Positions 1 to 6,771 of a stretch of 21,429 bases of DNA are shown one piece after another. The notes under the pieces were generated by a model, which worked only from the letters and a program-made list of their open reading frames with translations, was not told where the DNA came from and searched no databases. The position numbers and the translations under genes were made by a program. Every line of letters begins with the position of its first letter. The first letter of the stretch is position 1. Location of the stretch: NCBI GenBank assembly GCA_017647245.1, contig JAGCKY010000033.1:1-21429 (forward strand). The letters run 5' to 3'. The stretch is from Elusimicrobiaceae bacterium. GTDB taxonomy: Bacteria > Elusimicrobiota > Elusimicrobia > Elusimicrobiales > Elusimicrobiaceae.

Positions 1-1851
1 GATGCGCTCTCCCGTGAAAATATGTTGCACGGTACCGCCGGTGTATTTGCTTTGAATGGTGCTTTGCAAGTCCAACATTTCAAACACATCGTCGGTATAG
101 TTAACCGGCAACTGGGACGAGTTGGTATAAAAAGGCGGGTGGCCTTGTTTATACATCGGCTCATCTGCGCAGATAATTTCCGGGTAATGCTCTTTATCCA
201 ATTTGGCCAAGCGGTACGAAGTACCTTCGGCCGGGGTGGCTTCCAAGTTATAATTGTTCCCGGTTTCCTCTTGGAATTTAATTAAATGTTCGCGCATAAA
301 GGTCAGCACTTTTTCAGCAAACGCTTTGCCTTTTTCGGTGCCGATATCTTCGCCGATTAAATTGATAGCCGCTTCGTTTAAACCCACCAGACCGATGGTA
401 GAGAAGTGATTGGTCCAGTATTTGCCAAAGCGTTCTTTGACGCTGCGCAAATAGAAACTCATGTACGGATACAAGTTGGCCGCCGTAAAACGTTCAATGA
501 CTTTACGTTTGATTTCCAAACTTTCCTTGGCGGTCAGCATGCGATCCACCAAGTTATCAAAAAATTCTTTTTCGTCTTTGGAGATATACCCGAGGCGCGG
601 CAAGTTAATCGTTACCACACCGATAGAGCCCGTCAGCGGGGCAGAGCCAAACAAACCGCCGCCGCGTTTGCGCAGTTCGCGGTTGTCAATGCGCAGACGG
701 CAGCACATAGAGCGCGCATCTTCGGGATTCATGTCGGAATTAATGAAATTGGCAAAATACGGGATACCGTATTTGGCTGTCATTTCCCACAGCGGGGTCA
801 GTTTTTCATTATTCCAATCAAAATCTTTGGTGATGTTGTACGTCGGAATCGGGAACGTAAACACGCGGCCTTTAGCGTCACCGGCGAGCATCACTTCGCA
901 GAACGCGCGGTTGAACAAGTCCATTTCGTTTTGGAATTCTTTATAGGTCTTGTCCATCAGTTTGCCGCCAATGATAACCGGTTGGTCCTTATAATAGGAA
1001 GGAACATTGAGGTCCAACGTCAGGTTGGTAAACGGCGTTTGGAAACCCACGCGGGTCGGCACGTTGACGTTAAACAAAAATTCCTGCAAAGCTTGTTTAA
1101 CTTCTTCATAGGTCAATTTATCGTAATAGATAAACGGTGCCATTAACGTGTCAAAGTTGGAGAAGGCCTGCGCCCCGGCGCTTTCGCCCTGCAAGGTATA
1201 GAAAAAGTTTACCACTTGGCCTAAAGCGGTGCGGAAGTGTTTGGCCGGTTTACTTTCGGCTTTGCCGGTTACACCCGTAAAACCGCTCAAAAGTAAATCT
1301 TGCAAATCCCAGCCCACGCAGTATGCACCCAACAGGCCCAAATCGTGCAAGTGGATATCACCTTCGGTGTGCATGCGTTTTACTTTTTCCGGGTAGATTT
1401 TATTAAGCCAATAAATTTTGCTTACTTCAGAGGAAATATAGTTATTGAGCCCCTGCAAGGAATAGCCCATGTTGCTGTTTTCATTGACCTGCCAGTCCAA
1501 CTGTTGCAAGTATTGGTCCACCAAATCTACGTTAAATTTGGAAGAAATTTCGCGGATACGTGCGTGTTGGTCGCGGTACAAAATATAAGTTTTGGCGGTT
1601 TTGTGATAATTAGATGTCAGCAAAACGTCTTCTACAATGTCCTGCACATTTTCTACGTTCGGGGTGGTGTCGCCATATAATTGCTGAATAATGTTAATGA
1701 CGCGGATGGTGAGTTTTTTGGCGGTTTCGGTGTCAAATTCTCCTGTTACTTCCGCTGCTTTTACAATGGCATTGGTAATTTTTTTAGAGTCAAAATGTTG
1801 AATACTACCGTCGCGTTTGACGATGTGTGTGATTACTTCTGTGTTTTCCAT
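1..1851 (-). CDS. nrdD: Anaerobic (class III) ribonucleoside-triphosphate reductase, N-terminal 617 residues, truncated by window edge
   Basis: Reduces ribonucleotides to deoxyribonucleotides in anaerobes with a glycyl radical made by the activase NrdG. Translation from the ATG at 1851 begins MENTEVITHIVKRDGSIQHF and stays open to base 1. Residues 1 to about 95 form an ATP-cone (KRDGS motif), the allosteric dATP/ATP site. The catalytic barrel follows: GDIHLHDLG and YCVGWDL around Cys178, and SMCCRLRIDNRELRKRGGG with Cys383/Cys384, the place of the thiyl-radical cysteine. The C-terminal zinc cysteines and the glycyl-radical RVxGY-type loop lie beyond the window, so activity cannot be judged. 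The start is supported by AAGGAAA upstream. Overall pattern resembles the Thermotoga-type NrdD. nrdG is not visible; it may lie further left. An anaerobic lifestyle follows from this gene. Confidence 0.95.
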   Translation of the reverse strand, partial: MENTEVITHIVKRDGSIQHFDSKKITNAIVKAAEVTGEFDTETAKKLTIRVINIIQQLYGDTTPNVENVQDIVEDVLLTSNYHKTAKTYILYRDQHARIREISSKFNVDLVDQYLQQLDWQVNENSNMGYSLQGLNNYISSEVSKIYWLNKIYPEKVKRMHTEGDIHLHDLGLLGAYCVGWDLQDLLLSGFTGVTGKAESKPAKHFRTALGQVVNFFYTLQGESAGAQAFSNFDTLMAPFIYYDKLTYEEVKQALQEFLFNVNVPTRVGFQTPFTNLTLDLNVPSYYKDQPVIIGGKLMDKTYKEFQNEMDLFNRAFCEVMLAGDAKGRVFTFPIPTYNITKDFDWNNEKLTPLWEMTAKYGIPYFANFINSDMNPEDARSMCCRLRIDNRELRKRGGGLFGSAPLTGSIGVVTINLPRLGYISKDEKEFFDNLVDRMLTAKESLEIKRKVIERFTAANLYPYMSFYLRSVKERFGKYWTNHFSTIGLVGLNEAAINLIGEDIGTEKGKAFAEKVLTFMREHLIKFQEETGNNYNLEATPAEGTSYRLAKLDKEHYPEIICADEPMYKQGHPPFYTNSSQLPVNYTDDVFEMLDLQSTIQSKYTGGTVQHIFTGERI

Positions 1852-1901
1852 GGTATTATTTCCTTAACTAATCTACGCGGTAAGAACCTGCGGTAATTTA
1901 A

Positions 1902-1929
1902 ATTTTACATAAAAATTTGAAACTTGCAA
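1902..1929 (-). promoter_or_regulatory. Possible nrdD promoter
   Basis: On the minus strand TTGCAA (1924-1929) is followed after 16 bases by TAAAAT (1902-1907), about 50 bases before the nrdD start. The surrounding 1852-2123 gap is very AT-rich, so chance matches are likely. I looked for paired NrdR boxes and FNR-type TTGAT-N4-ATCAA sites and saw no convincing ones. Confidence 0.3.
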
Positions 1930-2032
1930 ATCTTTTTACAAAAACCCTTATATTTTAATGGAAAATTAGTGTTTTTTTTATTACAAAACAGGACTCATTT
2001 TGTTGTTTTTTTGTGTTTCTCCTCGGAGTTTT

Positions 2033-2061
2033 TTGGGTTGGTTTAGCATTTTTCATATAAT
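2033..2061 (+). promoter_or_regulatory. Probable promoter of the small membrane protein gene
   Basis: TTGGGT (2033-2038), a 17-base spacer and a perfect TATAAT (2056-2061) predict transcription from about 2068. A second, weaker candidate lies closer to the gene: TTGACC at 2075-2080 with TTAAAT 18 bases later. The rest of the 272-base divergent gap with nrdD holds no gene that I can see. Confidence 0.45.
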
Positions 2062-2123
2062 CTAAATTTTTCGCTTGACCTTTCCCCTCTCAAACTGATT
2101 AAATAAAGGAAAAGGAGGTAGTT

Positions 2124-2390
2124 ATGGATTTTTACCAAATCATCAGTTTAGTAGCTTTAGTTGCCTTTGTGATTTTAGTAATTTACGCGGTGCGCCTGCT
2201 CATTCAGCTCAAAAAAACGGCTGAATCTGTGGAATATCTCGCGCTGACCACCGCCGAAAAAGTGGACAAAACCAGCAGCACGTTTGAGCTTTTAAACAAT
2301 GTTTCTTCCGTGTTAGACAACGGCTTTTACAAAGCGATTGCCATGGGTGTAGACCTTGCCCGCCGCTGGCACAAAAAGAAAGAAGATTAA
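2124..2390 (+). CDS. Small membrane-anchored protein of unknown function (88 aa, DUF948-like shape)
   Basis: A strong ribosome site (AAGGAGGT) lies seven bases or fewer before the ATG. Residues 4-28 are one hydrophobic helix at the extreme N-terminus (ISLVALVAFVILVIYAVRLL). It is followed by a charged amphipathic stretch (LKKTAESVEYLALTTAEKVDKTSSTFELLN) and a basic tail ending RRWHKKKED. No catalytic motif is visible. The layout, an N-terminal anchor followed by a helical tail, resembles DUF948/YtxG-type stress or envelope proteins, but sequence likeness is too thin to assign the family. It is monocistronic: its own promoter lies upstream and a terminator follows 36 bases after the stop. The good ribosome site, codon use and terminator make it a real gene. 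Confidence 0.75.
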   Translation: MDFYQIISLVALVAFVILVIYAVRLLIQLKKTAESVEYLALTTAEKVDKTSSTFELLNNVSSVLDNGFYKAIAMGVDLARRWHKKKED

Positions 2391-2425
2391 GTTTTTGACC
2401 ATTAGGCCAAGTTTTTAGTTTACCT

Positions 2426-2454
2426 AAAAATCCCCGTCTAGCGCGGGGATTTTT
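2426..2454. terminator. Bidirectional intrinsic terminator
   Basis: ATCCCCG (2430-2436) pairs with CGGGGAT (2444-2450) around the 7-base loop TCTAGCG, flanked by A4 on the left and T4-5 on the right. It therefore gives a U-tailed hairpin on either strand and can end both the plus-strand small membrane gene and the minus-strand pilin A. Confidence 0.85.
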
Positions 2455-2483
2455 GTATTTTACTAGGTCTAGTTTAGCAATGC

Positions 2484-2993
2484 TTAATACCACCACGATG
2501 TATAGTCACCTTCGGCAGTATAGGATGGAGTTGTAAGCCCGGTTTCTGTCTTGCATATTTGTGCTTGCAAAGAGGTAGTTTCTGAGGAACCTCTTGCCAA
2601 GCAACTATATTTTCCAGGATTGCCAATTGAATATTTAAAGCGAATCTGAAAACTCATATTTATCAAATTGTTAGTACATTGTGCAAATGATCTATCTCCA
2701 TCTGCCAAAAAGCAAGAACCCCAACTATAGTCATATTGTTTTCGTGTACTTGTATTTAATTTTCCTCCCGGCATTTGTACGTCTAATTCTGCAAAGTCCA
2801 AACTATATTTATTATTGGCTAAATAATAGATTTCTTCTGCTTCAGCAATACTGCGTGTTAAGTTTTTTAGCGTAGCATAACGCGAGCGCATCACTGCCTT
2901 TTGATACTGTGGCAAAGCAATCGCTGCCAGTATACCTATAATTAATACAACTACTAACAGCTCTATAAGCGTAAATGCTTTTTTATTCATCAT
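2484..2993 (-). CDS. Type IV pilin-like protein (pilin A, 169 aa)
   Basis: Exported, membrane-assembled pilin or pseudopilin subunit of a type IV pilus / type II secretion-like machine. The prepilin signal is short and basic (MMNKKA), with cleavage predicted between Ala6 and Phe7. The mature helix FTLIELLVVVLIIGILAAIA follows, with the conserved Glu11 (position 5 of the mature protein). Ala rather than the usual Gly stands at -1. The globular part has four cysteines (94, 106, 131, 147), likely two disulfides, and ends in a Trp-Trp-Tyr. The first of two adjacent ATGs is preferred because GAGAGG sits seven bases before it. The first 30 mature residues match pilins B and C while the C-terminal parts differ. 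No assembly genes (ATPase, platform, prepilin peptidase) are in the window. Major pilin and minor pseudopilin cannot be told apart here. Confidence 0.9.
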   Translation of the reverse strand: MMNKKAFTLIELLVVVLIIGILAAIALPQYQKAVMRSRYATLKNLTRSIAEAEEIYYLANNKYSLDFAELDVQMPGGKLNTSTRKQYDYSWGSCFLADGDRSFAQCTNNLINMSFQIRFKYSIGNPGKYSCLARGSSETTSLQAQICKTETGLTTPSYTAEGDYTSWWY

Positions 2994-3007
2994 ACTTTTT
3001 CCTCTCT

Positions 3008-3087
3008 GTCGTCCTGAGGTGTTGTTGCTCAGGACCTATTTGTTTTCAATAAGGCTGAGGTGCTGAGCAAAAACGACTCAGCACGAC
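3008..3087 (-). repeat. Tandem hairpins in the pilin A leader with an alternative long-range pairing
   Basis: Two perfect 8-bp hairpins with 9-base loops lie between the pilin A promoter and its ribosome site. One is GTCCTGAG (3011-3018) with CTCAGGAC (3028-3035); the other is GTGCTGAG (3060-3067) with CTCAGCAC (3077-3084). The outer arms can instead pair with each other: GTCGTCCTGAG (3008-3018) with CTCAGCACGAC (3077-3087), 10 of 11 positions. The inner hairpin ends a few bases before the GAGAGG ribosome site. It may be a translational control element or a REP-like repeat. Confidence 0.7.
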
Positions 3088-3114
3088 ACTTTATTTATAC
3101 TCCCTACCCTTGCC

Positions 3115-3143
3115 ATTGTACCAAAAAAAAAAAAACAAGTCAA
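3115..3143 (-). promoter_or_regulatory. Pilin A promoter with a poly-T spacer
   Basis: On the minus strand TTGACT (3138-3143) and TACAAT (3115-3120) are 17 bases apart. The spacer consists of TG, thirteen T and GG, which also supplies the TG of an extended -10 (TGG-TACAAT). The predicted start is near 3108, giving a leader of about 115 bases. Nearly the same block, including an upstream CGTCGG plus A-rich stretch, precedes pilin B. Confidence 0.8.
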
Positions 3144-3179
3144 GGCCTATTTTTACCGACGAAAAACCTCAATCAAAAA

Positions 3180-3212
3180 CCCCGAGGCATAAATTTTTGC
3201 CCCGGGGATTTT
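3180..3212 (-). terminator. Terminator of the M29 aminopeptidase gene
   Basis: CCCCGAGGCA (3180-3189) pairs with TGCCCCGGGG (3198-3207) with one A-C mismatch. The minus-strand reading ends in TTTTTG (3175-3180 region), and the plus-strand side also has a T run. It lies 17 bases or more after the aminopeptidase stop codon. Confidence 0.8.
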
Positions 3213-3228
3213 TACCTTTCCTTGTATA

Positions 3229-4434
3229 CTAGAAACGAAATTGGCCTTTTTCGTAAATGAGGATTTTTTTGCCGTTTTTGAGCGTGGCGTGCACGGTCTT
3301 ATCTTCCGTGTTAATCAAATCCCAATGCAAAGCAGATTCATTATAGCCCAATTTTTCTTTGAGCTTCTTATCTAATTTGCGGATATCGCCCGTAAAGGTA
3401 TCGGCGTAGCTGGAGCCAATCGCCACGTGGCAATTGCCGTATTTGCCGCCGAAATTTTCATCAAACAAAATATCTGCCATAAATTTGTCTATCTTGGAAA
3501 AACGGCGGTCCGTCAAAGAAAACTCGCCGATTTGCGCCGCGCCGCGGTCCATCGCCAGCATCTTGCGCAAAAAGTCTTGGCCTTTTTCCGCAGTTGCTTT
3601 GACCGCGCGCCCGTTTTTAAATTCCAAACGCATACCTTTGACATAATTGCCGCTTCTGTACGACGATAAATCTGCAAAATACACACCGCGTGTGCCGCGC
3701 CAATCCGGCGAGGTAAAAATTTCAAAAGACGGGATATTGCAACCGCTGCCGGAAATAAACTGACGTTTTTCCCCCAGCAACACTTCAAAATCCATGTGCG
3801 CGCTTTCCACCTGCAAACGCTCTATTTTCAGTCCGCTCAGCCACTTGCCGATTTCGCCAATTTGTTTCATCACTTCTTTCCATTTGGCCACAGGGTCTTT
3901 CTCATTTAAAAAGCATGCTTTGACAATTTGATTGGCATATTCTTTAAGCGAAAGACCTGCTTTGTCGGCTAATTCCTGTGTGGGAAAGTTGCACAAAGTC
4001 CACGAAAATTTACCGTCCTGTTCCGTGCGGTCCAACAAATCTTTAATCGGCTTGCGCGCCACCGCGGCTTTGCCGATGCGGGCCGGATTGACCGTTTTGA
4101 GTGCGGTTAAATCTTCCGGCGCGCGCAATGCAATCAGTCCGTTCAACGCCCCTTGAAAATCTATTTCCCCCGCCGGGATATAAGCCAACTGTTTATCGTC
4201 GGCCTTGGTGTACAAAGCGCGCTGTAAATTACCCGGCGCCATGAAACGCACGGTGGCATTATATTTTTTGTCTAATAATCGCTCGTATACCGCTTCCACC
4301 AACGGCAACGCGCCGATTTCCGCACGCACAAGCACATTGTCATATTTTTTAAATTTACCGCCGCGGCGGGCATATTCCATCGCCCAGACCATTACATCTG
4401 CATAATTATCTAATTGCTTTTGTGTTAAAATCAT
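3229..4434 (-). CDS. M29-family metallo-aminopeptidase (401 aa)
   Basis: Cytoplasmic two-metal exopeptidase that removes N-terminal residues from peptides (AmpS/AmpT, thermophilic aminopeptidase family). The full ligand set is visible with family spacing: Glu238 in PSFEIFTSPD, Glu304 in QIGEFSLTDRRF, His336 in GNCHVAIG, Tyr343 in SSYADTF, and His370 and Asp372 in ALHWDLI. The 66-residue gap between the two Glu, the seven residues from His to Tyr and the H-x-D pair match my memory of AmpS. Length is typical. The start ATG has AAGGAG seven bases before it. It is transcribed alone, divergently from the membrane protein at 4494, and ends at a strong terminator. The likely role is peptide turnover in an amino-acid-using anaerobe. 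Confidence 0.92.
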   Translation of the reverse strand: MILTQKQLDNYADVMVWAMEYARRGGKFKKYDNVLVRAEIGALPLVEAVYERLLDKKYNATVRFMAPGNLQRALYTKADDKQLAYIPAGEIDFQGALNGLIALRAPEDLTALKTVNPARIGKAAVARKPIKDLLDRTEQDGKFSWTLCNFPTQELADKAGLSLKEYANQIVKACFLNEKDPVAKWKEVMKQIGEIGKWLSGLKIERLQVESAHMDFEVLLGEKRQFISGSGCNIPSFEIFTSPDWRGTRGVYFADLSSYRSGNYVKGMRLEFKNGRAVKATAEKGQDFLRKMLAMDRGAAQIGEFSLTDRRFSKIDKFMADILFDENFGGKYGNCHVAIGSSYADTFTGDIRKLDKKLKEKLGYNESALHWDLINTEDKTVHATLKNGKKILIYEKGQFRF

Positions 4435-4457
4435 AGCTGTCTCCTTTCCTCATATAA

Positions 4458-4466
4458 TGTTATAAT
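4458..4466 (+). promoter_or_regulatory. Extended -10 promoter of the 252-aa membrane protein
   Basis: TG at 4458-4459, one base, then TATAAT at 4461-4466 predicts a start at about 4473. That leaves a 21-base leader with a GAGGG ribosome site. No clear -35 is present, as is usual for extended -10 promoters. Confidence 0.55.
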
Positions 4467-4493
4467 ACAAAATATAGGACCGAGGGTAGAACT

Positions 4494-5252
4494 ATGAAAA
4501 AAATTTTATTTTTCGCTTTACTCATTGTGACGATGACCCCACTGTGGGCCGGCATCGCGCCGAAACCGGAAATGGATTTTACGCTGATCTATGCGACGGA
4601 AAACAAGCCCGCCGTTTTGCCTGATACCAGCGAGCAAATCCAATGTGAGGACAATCAATGTCTGCAATCCGACCCCTTGGGTGCGTACGGCATACAAAAA
4701 TTGTATTGCAAAGCAGACGGCTGTTTTTCCATTGCTTATGAATATGCGCCGTTTCAGCAATTGGTACTGGACTTTGCCGACGGGAAAAAACGCGCCAGCA
4801 ATGTGTTCAGCACGCCCAGCAAATTGCGCAACAGCTTTACCGTAACCGTACGCGAAAAAGATTTACTCGTGCAACCCTCTGCTACCCCGCAGCAATTTCA
4901 CGCGCTGCTACGCGCCGATGCGTGGATGTCGCTGATTATTATTTTACTGTTGGAAATGATCGCCGCGTGGGCGTATTTGAAATACACGCGCAAGAGTTTT
5001 CGCGTGTTGTATGCCGTTGTAATTGCCAATTTAATTAGCATGCCGCTTTCGTGGCAAGTATTGGGCAGAATTGCAACCGAACAATGGTTTATTTGGTTTT
5101 TCTGTCTGATTTTTGAAGCGCTGTTTATTTGGATATTCAACCGCAAACGCATCACGGCGCGCGACAGTTTTGAATTATCTTTTGCAATTAACGTGACGAG
5201 TTATTCCGTCGGAATGATTTTATCGTTCTTAATTGCACCGTATCTGTTCTAA
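4494..5252 (+). CDS. Unrecognised exported membrane protein with two CxxxxC pairs (252 aa)
   Basis: I do not recognise this family. Residues 1-19 form a signal peptide (MKKILFFALLIVTMTPLWA). An exported domain of about 120 residues follows, with Cys51, Cys56, Cys72 and Cys77 in two CxxxxC pairs 15 residues apart, and the stretches KPEMDFTLIYATE and QQLVLDFADGKKRASNVF. About four membrane helices follow, near 143-163, 170-188, 195-216 and 228-250. The cysteines could form disulfides or hold a metal. The 3' end overlaps the convergent zupT gene by four bases (shared CTAA), so the two messages are antisense at their ends. GAGGG precedes the ATG. The zinc transporter next door could hint at metal biology, but convergent orientation is weak evidence. 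Confidence 0.8.
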   Translation: MKKILFFALLIVTMTPLWAGIAPKPEMDFTLIYATENKPAVLPDTSEQIQCEDNQCLQSDPLGAYGIQKLYCKADGCFSIAYEYAPFQQLVLDFADGKKRASNVFSTPSKLRNSFTVTVREKDLLVQPSATPQQFHALLRADAWMSLIIILLLEMIAAWAYLKYTRKSFRVLYAVVIANLISMPLSWQVLGRIATEQWFIWFFCLIFEALFIWIFNRKRITARDSFELSFAINVTSYSVGMILSFLIAPYLF

Positions 5253-6022
5253 AAGATAAGTAAAGATAAAGCCATTATCACCATGCCCGCAATCACGCCG
5301 CCGATCACGCGGTGTCCTTCGCCATAGTCGTGTGCGGTGGGCAGGAGCTCATCTAAAGAAATATACACCATAATTCCCGCCACGCCCGCAAACATTACGC
5401 CAAACGCCGCCTCGTGCAGTATCGCGCGAAAAATCAAAAAACCCAGCACCGCGCCCACGGGCTCGGCTAATCCCGAAAAGGTACTGTACCAAAATGCTTT
5501 TGATTTACTGCCCGTAGCATGATAAACCGGTAGCGCAACTGCAATACCTTCGGGGATATTATGCACCGCCACCGCTATGGCAATAGATACACCCAGCGTG
5601 ACATTTTCCATAGATGCCATAAAGGTAGCCAACCCTTCGGGGAAATTGTGTATAGCAAGTGCCAGCGCGGTAAAGAGCCCCAAGTGTTTGAGTTTGTTTT
5701 TTTGTTCCAAAGCATCTTCGTGCACATGGTGCGTAGGCATAAATTGGTCAATCAGAAACGCTAAACCTATTCCGCCAAAAAATACTGCCGCCGCAAGCCA
5801 CTGCCCGGGGTTTTTGCCATACAAAGCAGACAGCGTATCTTGCGCTTGCGGCATCATTTCCATAAAGGAAACATACAGCATCACGCCCGCCGAAAACCCC
5901 AGTCCGATGGCAAGCGCGGCAAAATTATCTTTTTTGACCACAAAGGCCAAGAGCCCGCCGATACTGGTGGCAGCTCCGGCGAGGAAGCTTAACACTAAAG
6001 CAGTTTGCACGGACGCACTCAT
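5249..6022 (-). CDS. zupT: ZIP-family divalent metal transporter (ZupT type, 257 aa)
   Basis: Inner-membrane importer of zinc and other divalent cations. About eight hydrophobic helices are visible. The two ZIP signature helices are intact: HNFPEG at 125-130 (helix IV) and HNIPEG at 154-159 (helix V), which supply the binuclear metal site. The variable loop carries a His cluster, THHVHED, around 97-103. Length matches bacterial ZupT. There is no Shine-Dalgarno sequence: the bases before the ATG read as an extended -10 (TGC-TACTAT) ending exactly six bases upstream, so the message is probably leaderless. Pilin B lies 88 bases upstream on the same strand with only a weak AT-rich hairpin between, so some read-through from the pilin promoter is possible. 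Confidence 0.93.
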   Translation of the reverse strand: MSASVQTALVLSFLAGAATSIGGLLAFVVKKDNFAALAIGLGFSAGVMLYVSFMEMMPQAQDTLSALYGKNPGQWLAAAVFFGGIGLAFLIDQFMPTHHVHEDALEQKNKLKHLGLFTALALAIHNFPEGLATFMASMENVTLGVSIAIAVAVHNIPEGIAVALPVYHATGSKSKAFWYSTFSGLAEPVGAVLGFLIFRAILHEAAFGVMFAGVAGIMVYISLDELLPTAHDYGEGHRVIGGVIAGMVIMALSLLIF

Positions 6023-6028
6023 ACTTAT

Positions 6029-6037
6029 ATAGTAGCA
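6029..6037 (-). promoter_or_regulatory. Leaderless extended -10 promoter of zupT
   Basis: The minus-strand reading is TG-C-TACTAT, then six bases (ATAAGT), then ATG. With the usual spacing, +1 falls on the A of the start codon. The pattern repeats at 13605 and 17386. Confidence 0.55.
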
Positions 6038-6110
6038 AAGCGCGCGGCCCCGCAGAAAAGAAAAAAGGGTTAGTACTTGTGTTTTAGGTCCAAAAAATCT
6101 CTAAAAAAAA

Positions 6111-6629
6111 CTAGTACAAAAACATAATATAGTCGCTCGTATAATCATCCATATCCCTCGGGAAATATGCTTTACCTATTTCATTTTGACAAACTTTGGT
6201 AGGTATGGAATTAGCATCTGTACTGTACCCTATACAATAGGTCGCCCCGGGCATCAATTCGGAATGCCGAAATTTAATATTGTAACCAATATATTTTTCC
6301 CCATTATTGTATAGGATACAATGTGAATAGGCATTACTACTATTTTCCCTAATAGTACATTCTCCCCAGTCATATACATAGCGTCCTGTTTCACTAGATA
6401 CTGGAGTAGGTAATGAGATATCCAATTCTTCAAAATCATTGGTATATTTTCCGTTTGCCATGTAATATACTTCTTCGGCATCGGCCAGACTGCGTGCTAG
6501 CGTTTTAGCTTGTGCAAAGCGACTTTTCCACACGGCTTTTTGGTACTGCGGCAAAGCAATGGCCGCCAGTATACCTATAATTAAAACAACTACCAACAGC
6601 TCTATCAGCGTAAATGCGCGACTTTTCAT
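6111..6629 (-). CDS. Type IV pilin-like protein (pilin B, 172 aa)
   Basis: Same class as pilin A. The signal is MKSRA with predicted cleavage between Ala5 and Phe6, and Glu10 is the conserved mature position 5. The N-terminal helix is identical to pilins A and C up to PQYQKAV. The globular domain has four cysteines (91, 104, 132, 147) placed much as in pilin A and ends YTSDYIMFLY. Codon choice over the conserved helix is closer to pilin A than to pilin C, and the promoter block is also shared with A, pointing to a duplication or gene conversion covering promoter plus 5' end. AGGAGG lies five bases before the ATG. The leader is only about 30 bases and lacks the hairpins found before pilin A. 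Confidence 0.9.
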   Translation of the reverse strand: MKSRAFTLIELLVVVLIIGILAAIALPQYQKAVWKSRFAQAKTLARSLADAEEVYYMANGKYTNDFEELDISLPTPVSSETGRYVYDWGECTIRENSSNAYSHCILYNNGEKYIGYNIKFRHSELMPGATYCIGYSTDANSIPTKVCQNEIGKAYFPRDMDDYTSDYIMFLY

Positions 6630-6665
6630 ACATCCTCCTTTTGTTTTGATGTCCTTACGCTTATC

Positions 6666-6693
6666 ATTGTACCAAAAAAAAAAAACAAGTCAA
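6666..6693 (-). promoter_or_regulatory. Pilin B promoter with a poly-T spacer
   Basis: TTGACT (6688-6693) and TACAAT (6666-6671) on the minus strand are separated by 16 bases: TG, twelve T and GG. It matches the pilin A promoter but is one T shorter, so the spacer is 16 rather than 17. The predicted start is near 6659. The upstream CGTCGG and A-tract context is shared as well (block 6665-6716). Confidence 0.8.
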
Positions 6694-6722
6694 GCCCTTT
6701 TTTCCCGACGAGAAAACAAAAA

Positions 6723-6752
6723 AAGCGGGAAAGATAAAAATCTTTCCCGCTT
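6723..6752 (-). terminator. Terminator of the efflux operon
   Basis: A perfect 12-bp stem AAGCGGGAAAGA (6723-6734) / TCTTTCCCGCTT (6741-6752) with a 6-base loop is followed on the minus strand by a run of T. It sits 19 bases after the RND pump stop and just upstream of the pilin B promoter, insulating the two. Confidence 0.9.
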
Positions 6753-6771
6753 CCAATCCATTCACAAAACC

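Noticed and set aside
406..1146. Plus-strand open frame of 246 codons.
   Set aside because: It is antisense to nrdD, whose conserved motifs are unmistakable on the minus strand; the translation shows no family features.
1852..2123. NrdR boxes or an FNR site controlling nrdD.
   Set aside because: ACACTA-like fragments occur in the AT-rich gap, but I found no paired 16-base boxes in helical phase and no TTGAT-N4-ATCAA palindrome.
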